A stretch of DNA of 42,286 nucleotides, taken from contig NZ_NEUF01000102.1 in assembly GCF_002910915.1 (NCBI RefSeq), positions 49,149 to 91,434 of the forward strand. Reading direction: 5' to 3'. A program made the position numbers and the translations under genes. Origin of the DNA: Streptomyces sp. SM10 (GTDB lineage Bacteria > Actinomycetota > Actinomycetes > Streptomycetales > Streptomycetaceae). The notes beneath the pieces were generated by a model. That model searched no databases. It had not been told where the DNA came from and saw only the letters and a program-made list of their open reading frames with translations. How positions within the stretch are numbered: position 1 is the stretch's first letter; each line of letters begins with the position of its first letter. Shown one piece after another: positions 33,603 through 40,779 of the stretch.

Positions 33603-34505
33603 ATGACCAGCACTACCCTGACCAGGCCGGAAGCCACCGCGACGAGCCGCCCGAGCGGCGCCGACGCGGCCGGACACCGCCGCAAGCGCGTGCTGAACTG
33701 GATCGCCGTCCACTCCGTGGCCGTGGCGCTCGCCCTCTTCTTCGTCCTGCCGTTCGTCTTCGTCCTCCTCACCTCGGTGATGAGCGACGGGCAGGCGATG
33801 AGCGGCGATCTGTGGCCGGACTCCTGGCACTGGTCGAACTACTCGGCCGTCTTCCACACCCCGGGGTTCCTCGACTGGTGGCGCAATTCGCTGATGTACG
33901 CCGTGCTGGGAACGGTGTTCACGGTGTGCTCGTCGGTACCGGTCGCCTACGCGCTGGCCAAGTTCCGCTTCCGCGGCCGGCGCACCGCGATGCTCCTCGT
34001 CATCTCCACGATGATGCTGCCGCCCCAGGTCATCATCATCCCGATGTACCTGGTCTGGTCCCAGCAGTTCCACCTCTCGGGCTCGCTGTGGCCGCTGATC
34101 ATCCCCATGGCCTTCGGCGACGCGTACTCGATCTTCCTGCTGCGGCAGTTCCTGCTCACCATCCCGCAGGAGTACATCGAGTCCGCGAAGGTCGACGGGT
34201 GCGGTGAGTTCCGCACCCTGCTCAGGATCGTGGTGCCGATGGCCAAACCGGGTATCGCCGCGGTCGCCCTCTTCCAGTTCTTCTACTGCTGGAACGACTA
34301 CTTCGGCCCGCAGATCTACGCCGCGCAGAATCCCGGCGCCTGGACACTGAGTTACGGCCTGGAGTCCTTCAAGAGCGCCCACGCGGTCAACTGGAACCTC
34401 ACGATGGCCGCGACCCTGCTGGTCATGGCGCCGGTCATCATCGTGTTCTTCTTCGCACAAAAGGCCTTCGTCGAAGGCGTCACACTGACTGGAGTGAAGG
34501 GCTAG
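33603..34505 (+). CDS. csnG: ABC sugar permease, MalG-like (CsnG type)
   Basis: 300 residues, six membrane helices. The EAA loop is EYIESAKVDGCGEFRTLLRI (about 191-210), where Ser replaces the second Ala. It starts one base after the csnF stop and its stop abuts the csnH ATG, so all three are translated in a coupled chain. Many Streptomyces sugar transporters of this class share the ATPase MsiK encoded elsewhere; that is the likely partner here. Confidence 0.93.
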   Translation: MTSTTLTRPEATATSRPSGADAAGHRRKRVLNWIAVHSVAVALALFFVLPFVFVLLTSVMSDGQAMSGDLWPDSWHWSNYSAVFHTPGFLDWWRNSLMYAVLGTVFTVCSSVPVAYALAKFRFRGRRTAMLLVISTMMLPPQVIIIPMYLVWSQQFHLSGSLWPLIIPMAFGDAYSIFLLRQFLLTIPQEYIESAKVDGCGEFRTLLRIVVPMAKPGIAAVALFQFFYCWNDYFGPQIYAAQNPGAWTLSYGLESFKSAHAVNWNLTMAATLLVMAPVIIVFFFAQKAFVEGVTLTGVKG

Positions 34506-35771
34506 ATGAAGCTCGCAGTAGTGGGTGGCGGGTCCACCTACACACCTGAACTGATCGACGGATTCGCACGGTTGCGGGACACCCTGCCCGTGGAGGAGCT
34601 GGTCCTCGTCGACCCGGCGGCCGACCGGCTGGAGCTCGTCGGCGGCCTGGCGAGGCGGATCTTCGCCAAGCAGGGCCACCCCGGACGGATCACCACCACC
34701 GACGACGTGGACGCGGGGGTGGACGGCGCCGACGCGGTGCTGCTCCAGCTGCGCGTCGGCGGCCAGGCCGCCCGCAACCAGGACGAGACCTGGCCGCTGG
34801 AGTGCGGCTGCGTCGGCCAGGAGACCACCGGGGCCGGGGGCCTCGCCAAGGCCCTGCGCACGGTGCCGGTCGTCCTGGACATCGCCGAGCGGGTCCGCCG
34901 TACCAATCCGGACGCCTGGATCATCGACTTCACCAACCCGGTCGGCATCGTGACCCGGGCCCTGCTGCAGGCCGGGCACAAGGCCGTCGGACTCTGCAAC
35001 GTCGCGATCGGCTTCCAGCGGAAGTTCGCCCGGCTCCTGGACGTGGCTCCGGGCGAGATCCACCTGGACCACGTCGGGCTCAACCACCTCTCGTGGGAGC
35101 TCGGGGTACGGCTCGGCGGCCCGGACGGCGAGAACGTCCTGCCGAGGCTGCTCGCGGAGCACGGCGACGCGATCGCCGGCGACCTGCGCATGCCCCGGCA
35201 GATCGTCGACCGCCTCGGCGTCGTCCCGTCGTACTACCTGCGGTACTTCTACGCGCACGACGAGGTCGTCCGGGAGCTCGGCACCAAGCCGTCCCGGGCG
35301 GCGGAGGTCGCCGCGATGGAGAAGGAACTCCTCGCGATGTACGGCGATCCCGCGCTGGAGGAGAAGCCGGAGCTGCTCGCCAGGCGCGGCGGGGCCTTCT
35401 ACTCGGAGGCCGCCGTGGACCTGGCCGCCTCGCTGCTCGGCGGGGGCGGCCCGCCGGTGCAGGTGGTGAACACGTACAACAACGGCACGCTGCCCTTCCT
35501 GCCGGACGACGCGGTGATCGAGACCCAGGCCCGGGTGGACGGCACGGGCGCCACCCCGCTCGCGGTCCCGGCCCTCGATCCGCTGTACGCCGGGCTCATC
35601 GCCAACGTGACGGCGTACGAGGACCTGGCGCTGGAGGCAGCGCTGCGCGGCGGCCGGGACCGGGTGTTCAAGGCGCTGCTCTCGCACCCGCTCGTCGGGC
35701 AGTTCGAGTACGCCGAGGCGCTCACCGACCGGCTGATCGCGCACAACCGGGAGCACCTGGCGTGGGCGTGA
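34506..35771 (+). CDS. csnH: GH4-family glycosidase (CsnH type)
   Basis: 421 residues of the NAD- and Mn-dependent glycoside hydrolase family 4, often annotated 6-phospho-beta-glucosidase. The N-terminal Rossmann motif is KLAVVGGGSTYTPELIDGF. Metal ligands expected in GH4 are Cys164 in GLCNVAIGF and His194 in GLNHLSW, and RYFYAHDE carries a candidate catalytic tyrosine. ATG directly follows the csnG stop. In this operon it probably cleaves the imported oligosaccharide or its phosphorylated form inside the cell. Whether the substrate is phosphorylated is open, because the kinase gene lies immediately downstream. Confidence 0.92.
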   Translation: MKLAVVGGGSTYTPELIDGFARLRDTLPVEELVLVDPAADRLELVGGLARRIFAKQGHPGRITTTDDVDAGVDGADAVLLQLRVGGQAARNQDETWPLECGCVGQETTGAGGLAKALRTVPVVLDIAERVRRTNPDAWIIDFTNPVGIVTRALLQAGHKAVGLCNVAIGFQRKFARLLDVAPGEIHLDHVGLNHLSWELGVRLGGPDGENVLPRLLAEHGDAIAGDLRMPRQIVDRLGVVPSYYLRYFYAHDEVVRELGTKPSRAAEVAAMEKELLAMYGDPALEEKPELLARRGGAFYSEAAVDLAASLLGGGGPPVQVVNTYNNGTLPFLPDDAVIETQARVDGTGATPLAVPALDPLYAGLIANVTAYEDLALEAALRGGRDRVFKALLSHPLVGQFEYAEALTDRLIAHNREHLAWA

Positions 35772-36736
35772 ACGCTTCGGTCCTCGCCGTCGACGCGGGG
35801 AACAGCAAGACCGATGTGGCACTGGTCGGCGAGGACGGCACGGTCCTGTCCACGGCGCGCGGCGGGGGCTTCCAGCCTCCCGTCGTGGGTGTGGAGGCGG
35901 CGGTGGACGTCCTGGCCTCGGTGATCGGACAGGCCCTGGCCGAGGCCGGGGAGCGCGCCGGGGGTGTGGAACACGTCTCGGCCTGCCTGGCCAACGCCGA
36001 CCTCCCGGTGGAGGAGGCCGAGCTGGCCGAGGCCCTGCTCGGCCGGGGCTGGGGCCGCACGGTGGAGGTGCGCAACGACACCTTCGCGATCCTGCGGGCG
36101 GCCGTCGACGAGCCCCGCGGGGTGGCCGTCGTCTGCGGTGCCGGGATCAACTGCGTGGGCATGGTGCCGGACGGCCGTACGGCCCGCTTCCCGGCGATCG
36201 GCCGCATATCGGGTGACTGGGGCGGCGGTTCGGGCCTCGCCGAGGAGGCCCTGTGGTTCGCCGCACGGGCCGAGGACGGACGCGGGGAGCCGACGGAGCT
36301 GGTGCGTACGCTGCCGGGCCACTTCGGCCTCGGTTCGATGTACGAGCTGATCGAGGCGCTGCACCGGGGACACATCCCCGACGGCCGCCGGCACGAGCTG
36401 ACGCCGGTGCTGTTCGCGACCGGCGCGGCCGGGGACGCCGTGGCGAGCGCCCTGGTGGACCGGCTGGCGGCCGAGGTCGTCTCCATGGCCTCGGTGGCCC
36501 TGGACCGGCTCGGTCTGCTGGCCGAGGAGGTGCCGGTGGTCCTGGGCGGCAGCGTCCTGGCGGCACGGCACGCCCGGCTGGACGACGGCATCGCCCGGCT
36601 CCTGTCGGAGCGTGCCCCGAAGGCGTTGGTCCGGGTCGTCACGGAGCCTCCCGTCCTGGGCGCGGCGCTGCTCGGCCTGGACCGCGTGGAGGCGCCGGAC
36701 GGGGCGCACCGCAGGCTGCGGGCGCACTACGCCTGA
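35762..36736 (+). CDS. csnK: BadF/BadG-type sugar kinase (CsnK type)
   Basis: 324 residues of the BadF/BadG/BcrA/BcrD ATPase family that includes N-acetylglucosamine kinase. The phosphate-1 loop is LAVDAGNSKTDVALV at 8-22. VCGAGINCVGM and GRISGDWGGGSGLAEEAL follow, with the adenosine motif VVLGGSVLA late. Two starts compete. The GTG at 35762 has GGGAG eight bases upstream and overlaps csnH by 10 bases. The GTG at 35768 overlaps by the classic GTGA but is 14 bases from the same site. Last gene of the operon, followed by a hairpin. Likely role: phosphorylation of imported glucosamine or related sugar. Confidence 0.88.
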   Translation: MGVNASVLAVDAGNSKTDVALVGEDGTVLSTARGGGFQPPVVGVEAAVDVLASVIGQALAEAGERAGGVEHVSACLANADLPVEEAELAEALLGRGWGRTVEVRNDTFAILRAAVDEPRGVAVVCGAGINCVGMVPDGRTARFPAIGRISGDWGGGSGLAEEALWFAARAEDGRGEPTELVRTLPGHFGLGSMYELIEALHRGHIPDGRRHELTPVLFATGAAGDAVASALVDRLAAEVVSMASVALDRLGLLAEEVPVVLGGSVLAARHARLDDGIARLLSERAPKALVRVVTEPPVLGAALLGLDRVEAPDGAHRRLRAHYA

Positions 36737-36755
36737 CGCACCGGTCCCGAAGGCG

Positions 36756-36790
36756 GGGGCGTCACCCGGTCCGCGGCCGGGAGACGCCCC
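36756..36790 (+). terminator. Hairpin terminator of the csnR-K operon
   Basis: Outer stem GGGGCGTC (36756-36763) pairs with 36783-36790 and inner stem CCCGG (36765-36769) pairs with 36777-36781. The two are separated by one A-A mismatch, with a 7-base loop. It begins 20 bp after the csnK stop. The remaining ~180 bp up to the next start must carry the promoter of the kinase locus. Confidence 0.78.
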
Positions 36791-36967
36791 TTCCGTACGG
36801 GAACCGATCAGTTGTCCCGATCGTGTTCATCATGGGGAGATCGATCCGGTGCAGGATCCAGGTATTCCTGGTGAATGCCGCTCCCTGCGGCCATACTTCT
36901 GGCCGGGCACAACTTCCCCGATCGGCCGGGGGGTGCAGCCGACGTCAGTGACCGAGGGGGAGGTCGA

Positions 36968-38350
36968 GTGACATACCCGCCGAGCGGCACCGCGCTGCGG
37001 GAGTCCGGGCCGGACCAGCCGGTCGCGCCCGTACCCGCGCAGCGCCGTGACATCCGGGCCGAGACCGTCGCGCAGCTGCGTGCCGCCACCACGACCGAGC
37101 CGGGCCGGCTGCAGATCATCGGCGCCGTACTGGCCCTGCTGGTGCTGGTGTTCGGGGTGATCACCTTCGTCGAGATCTCCGGGCGGGCCTCGTCCGCCGA
37201 CGCCGTGGTGACACGCAGTCAGCCGCTGAGCGCGGACGCCGCGAGCATCTACCGCTCGCTCGCCGACGCGGACACGATGGCCGCGAGCGGTTTCCTCGAG
37301 GGCGCACAGGAGCCCAAGGACGTGCACGAGCGGTACGAGGCGGACATCAAGGAGGCCTCCCGGCTGCTGGTGAAGGCCGCGGGAAGCACCGACGCCTCGA
37401 CCTCCTCGCACGAGGAGATCACCAGGCTCGGGGAGCTGCTCCCCGAGTACACGGGCCTGATCGAGCGCGCCAGGGCCAACAACCGGCAGGGGCTGCCGCT
37501 CGGCGGCGCCTACCTCCGGTACGCCAACCAGAAGATGACCAACGAACTCCTCCCGGCCGCCGAGCGGTTGTACACGGCGGAGACGGCCCGGCTCGGGACG
37601 GACTCGGCCGACGCCCGGCGGTGGCCGTTCCTCTCGCTGGCCGCCGGACTCGTGGCGCTCGCCGCGCTGGTGTGGATGCAGCGGCGCAACTACCGCAGGA
37701 CGCACCGCGTCTTCAACCGCGGACTGCTGGCGGCGACGGCGGCGGCCACGGTGGTGCTGCTGTGGCTGGCCGTGGGCCACACGGTGGCCAGGGCGGAGCT
37801 GCACGGTGCCATGGTGAACGGCCAGGAGTCGCTCGACGTCCTCAACAAGGCCCGGATCAACTCCCTGAAGGCACGCGCGAACGAGAACCTCACGCTCGTC
37901 GCCCGGGGTGCCGTCCTCACCCCGGACGGCACGCGGGACAGGTACGAGTACGACTACAGCACGGGCATGAAGGCGCTCGGCTCACAGCTCGAGACCGCGG
38001 AGAAGCTCGCCGGCGACGACACGGGGAGCGAACCGGTGAAGGACGCCATCAGCAGCGTCTCCGAGTGGCAGGACCGTCACAGGAAGGCCCGGGCGACGGA
38101 CGACGAGGGCGAGTACGACGCCGCGCTGAAGCAGATCATCGGGCCGAAGGGCACCACGGGGCAGTCCTTCGAACAGGTCGACGACGCGCTGGAGCAGGCT
38201 CTCGCCCATGAACAGGGCGAGTTCGACGCCGCGGCGAAGAGCGGCCGCGGGGCACTGGGCGGACTGCCCTCCGGTGCCGCCGTCCTGGCCCTGTTGGGCG
38301 CGGTCGCCGCGATCGTCGGGGTCAACCGCAGGCTCGCGGAGTACCGGTGA
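36968..38350 (+). CDS. glnX: Four-TM sensor protein, GlnX-like
   Basis: 460 residues from a GTG with GGGGGAGG upstream. Membrane helices are near 48-71, 219-237, 252-272 and 433-452. They enclose two extracytoplasmic, mostly alpha-helical domains (about 72-218 and 273-432) of similar size, an internal duplication like four-helix-bundle ligand-sensing modules. The order four-TM protein, GlnH-like binding protein, PknG-like kinase is the known actinobacterial amino-acid-sensing locus (M. tuberculosis Rv0412c-Rv0411c-Rv0410c). There GlnX is thought to relay the GlnH signal to PknG. Stop overlaps a GTG in the next gene. The link is by position and layout; sequence similarity was not tested. Confidence 0.78.
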   Translation: MTYPPSGTALRESGPDQPVAPVPAQRRDIRAETVAQLRAATTTEPGRLQIIGAVLALLVLVFGVITFVEISGRASSADAVVTRSQPLSADAASIYRSLADADTMAASGFLEGAQEPKDVHERYEADIKEASRLLVKAAGSTDASTSSHEEITRLGELLPEYTGLIERARANNRQGLPLGGAYLRYANQKMTNELLPAAERLYTAETARLGTDSADARRWPFLSLAAGLVALAALVWMQRRNYRRTHRVFNRGLLAATAAATVVLLWLAVGHTVARAELHGAMVNGQESLDVLNKARINSLKARANENLTLVARGAVLTPDGTRDRYEYDYSTGMKALGSQLETAEKLAGDDTGSEPVKDAISSVSEWQDRHRKARATDDEGEYDAALKQIIGPKGTTGQSFEQVDDALEQALAHEQGEFDAAAKSGRGALGGLPSGAAVLALLGAVAAIVGVNRRLAEYR

Positions 38351-38361
38351 GGGGACGAGCG

Positions 38362-39396
38362 ATGACCAGGGCGAGGAGCCGGGCCGCACGGAGCAGGCTG
38401 CGTGGCTGGGGCGGGGTGACGGCCATGGCGGTGGCCTGCGCGGTCACGGCCTCACTCACCCTGCTGCCGCTGGCCCACGGCGACGGGACGTTCGGCGGCC
38501 GGAGCGCGGGTCACGGGGCCGCCTCGGCGGTCCCGGCCGCGGCCGGGGCGTGCGAGGACCCGGAGGCGAGCGTGCCGGCGTCGGACGAGGGCGGTCCGAG
38601 CATCGACAGGATCCGGGCACGCGGGAAGCTGATAGCCGGTGTCGACCAGAACAGCTTCCAGTGGGGATACCGGAATCCGGAGAGCCGCACGCTCGAAGGC
38701 TTCGACATCGATCTGGTGCACGCCATCGCGGAGGACATCCTCGGCGACCGGGACGCGGTGATCTTCCGTGCCATACCCACCAACCAGCGCATCTCCGCAC
38801 TGGAGAACGACAAGGTCGACGTCGTCGTCCGCACGATGACGATCAACTGCAAGCGCGTCGGCCAGGTCGCCTTCTCCACGGCGTACTTCCAGGCCGGCCA
38901 GCAGGTGCTGGCTCCCAAGGACTCCGCGATCGACGGCTACGACAAGTCGCTGAAGGGCAAGCGGGTCTGCACCGCGGAGGGCTCCACGGCGTACGACGCG
39001 CTCAAGGAGAAGTCCTTCGGAGCGGTGTTCGAGGACGAGCACGAGGACACCGAGCAGGACGAGGACCAGCTGACCGTGCCCAACCAGCTGGACTGTCTGG
39101 TGCGGCTGCAGCTCGGCGAGGTCGACGCCGTCGTCACGGACAACGCGCTGGCGGCCGGCCAGGCGGCCCAGGACCCGGCGGTGGAGCTGAAGGGCGACGA
39201 GCCGTTCACCACCGAGTACTACGGCGTGGCCGCCAAGCTCGGTGCCGATGACCTGGTGGCGCGCGTCAACCGTGTACTGAACGGCTACCGCCAGGGTGGT
39301 GAGGACAGCCCCTGGATGACGTCCTACCGCACCTGGCTGGCCGAGGGGCTGCCCGGGATCAAGGGTCCCCCGGCACCCAGGTACCGGAGCAACTGA
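38362..39396 (+). CDS. glnH: Extracytoplasmic amino-acid-binding protein, GlnH-like
   Basis: 344 residues of the bacterial solute-binding protein family 3 (glutamate/glutamine/aspartate type). A basic N-terminus and hydrophobic stretch (VTAMAVACAVTASLTLLPLA) act as signal or anchor; there is no proper lipobox. The binding fold shows RIRARGKLIAGVDQNSFQWG, GFDIDLVHAIAEDIL, DVVVRTMTINCKRV and LGEVDAVVTDNALAAG. Four cysteines beyond the signal could form disulfides. ATG at 38362 has AGGGGA seven bases upstream; an in-frame GTG at 38347 overlaps the glnX stop but is less likely. No permease or ATPase genes adjoin, so it senses rather than transports. Confidence 0.85.
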   Translation: MTRARSRAARSRLRGWGGVTAMAVACAVTASLTLLPLAHGDGTFGGRSAGHGAASAVPAAAGACEDPEASVPASDEGGPSIDRIRARGKLIAGVDQNSFQWGYRNPESRTLEGFDIDLVHAIAEDILGDRDAVIFRAIPTNQRISALENDKVDVVVRTMTINCKRVGQVAFSTAYFQAGQQVLAPKDSAIDGYDKSLKGKRVCTAEGSTAYDALKEKSFGAVFEDEHEDTEQDEDQLTVPNQLDCLVRLQLGEVDAVVTDNALAAGQAAQDPAVELKGDEPFTTEYYGVAAKLGADDLVARVNRVLNGYRQGGEDSPWMTSYRTWLAEGLPGIKGPPAPRYRSN

Positions 39397-39441
39397 ACCT
39401 GTCCGGGCCCCGGCCCGGCGACTGATACGGAGAGGTGATCG

Positions 39442-40779
39442 ATGGGCGTGGCGGGATCCTTCCCCGGCTTCGCGGGGAGGCCCCCCGGCCCGGTCATGGA
39501 CCGGGACGAGGCGGACCGTGCGCTGGCCCGGCTCGGTGCTGAGCACGAGGCCATCGAGACCTCGCTCCTCGCCCTGCAGGACCACGCCGGACGCCGGCTC
39601 CTGGAGGGCGCCGACCTGTCCGGTGTCACCAAGGAACGCTGGGCCGCGACCGATCAGGCGATCACCCTGCTCTGGGAGTACTTCGACGCCTACGCGGGGG
39701 CGCTCGCCAAGGCGCGTGAGATCCGCGCGGGGCGCCGCCACCCCGGCAAGGACGACCTGGTGGCCCTGACCGACGTGCTGCGCGGTGACAGCGTGACCGT
39801 CGCGAACCCGGGAGCGGTCAGCCCGGGACCGTCGACCGGTGGCCCGGCCCGGCTCTCCGAGCGGTTCACGCTGGAGGAGCTGGTCGCCCGGATGAACGAC
39901 CTGTACGCCCGGTCGCTGGACATGGTCGTCGCCGCCGACTCCGTGTGGTCGGCGCTGCCCGCCCGGATAGACCTGCTCGCCGCGGAGCTGCGCCGCACCC
40001 GCTCCCTGGCGCACTCCGTCGGGGTGCGGCCCGGGGAGCATCCGGCCGGGGACGACCTGGAGTCGATCACCCAGGAGCTGACCACGCTGCGGGTGCAGGT
40101 GATCTCCGATCCGCTGGCGTTCTGGCTGCCGGGCCCCGGCAGCGCGGCGCCGGGCGGGGGACGTCCCGACACCGCGCGCTACGACCGGGCGGCCCGGGCC
40201 CTGGAGGACGTACGCCGGGAGATCGAGGCGGTCCTCACGGTCCGGCAGGACGCCGAGCAGCGCCTGGTCCGGCTGCGTGACGTCCTGTCCCGCGCGGACC
40301 GCACCCTCTCGGAGGCCCGCTCCGCACGCGGCGAGGTGCTGGCGAAGATCGCCGCGTCGGAGGTGCCGGCCGTCAGCGGCCCGCCGACGGCGCTCCAGGA
40401 GCGGCTGGCCGTCGCCTCCGAGTACCGCAGGCACGCACAGTGGAACAGGCTGTCGCCCCTGCTGGACTCGCTGGAGCGGGAGGCCGAGGACGAACTGCTG
40501 CGCGCCCGGGAGTCGCTGACGTCGGTCACGGCGCCGCTCGCGGTCCGTGCGGAGCTGCGGGGCAGGCTGGACGCGTACAAGGCGAAGGTGGCCCGGCACG
40601 GCCTGGCCGAGGACCCGCTGCTGATCGAGCGGTACGACGCCGCCCGGCGGATGCTGTGGAGCGCGCCGTGCGACCTGCGCGTCGCCGAACAGGCGGTGCT
40701 GCGCTACCAGCGGGCCACCGCGGATCTGCTGACACCGCGCCGTCCGGGCGGGCCCGAGGGACAGGGGGAGACATCATGA
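39442..40779 (+). CDS. Coiled-coil/helical protein of the pknG locus, function unknown
   Basis: 445 residues, no signal peptide or membrane helix, so cytoplasmic. Heptad-like charged helices occur near 20-95, 150-205, 240-290 and 315-415 (for example ALEDVRREIEAVLTVRQDAE and LLDSLEREAEDELLRARES), broken by Pro/Gly-rich linkers. Start has GAGAGGTGA upstream. Its stop overlaps the kinase start as ATGA, so the two proteins are made in coupled amounts and may interact. In the mycobacterial locus I recall only three genes, with no counterpart of this one. I do not recognise a family. A scaffold or adaptor between GlnX and the kinase is a reasonable guess. Confidence 0.75.
   Translation: MGVAGSFPGFAGRPPGPVMDRDEADRALARLGAEHEAIETSLLALQDHAGRRLLEGADLSGVTKERWAATDQAITLLWEYFDAYAGALAKAREIRAGRRHPGKDDLVALTDVLRGDSVTVANPGAVSPGPSTGGPARLSERFTLEELVARMNDLYARSLDMVVAADSVWSALPARIDLLAAELRRTRSLAHSVGVRPGEHPAGDDLESITQELTTLRVQVISDPLAFWLPGPGSAAPGGGRPDTARYDRAARALEDVRREIEAVLTVRQDAEQRLVRLRDVLSRADRTLSEARSARGEVLAKIAASEVPAVSGPPTALQERLAVASEYRRHAQWNRLSPLLDSLEREAEDELLRARESLTSVTAPLAVRAELRGRLDAYKAKVARHGLAEDPLLIERYDAARRMLWSAPCDLRVAEQAVLRYQRATADLLTPRRPGGPEGQGETS

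Noticed and set aside
39397..39441. CCGGGCCCCGGCCCGG-type sequence after glnH as a terminator
   Set aside because: The symmetry is imperfect and short, and the gene order and spacing favour a continuous operon into the kinase gene.
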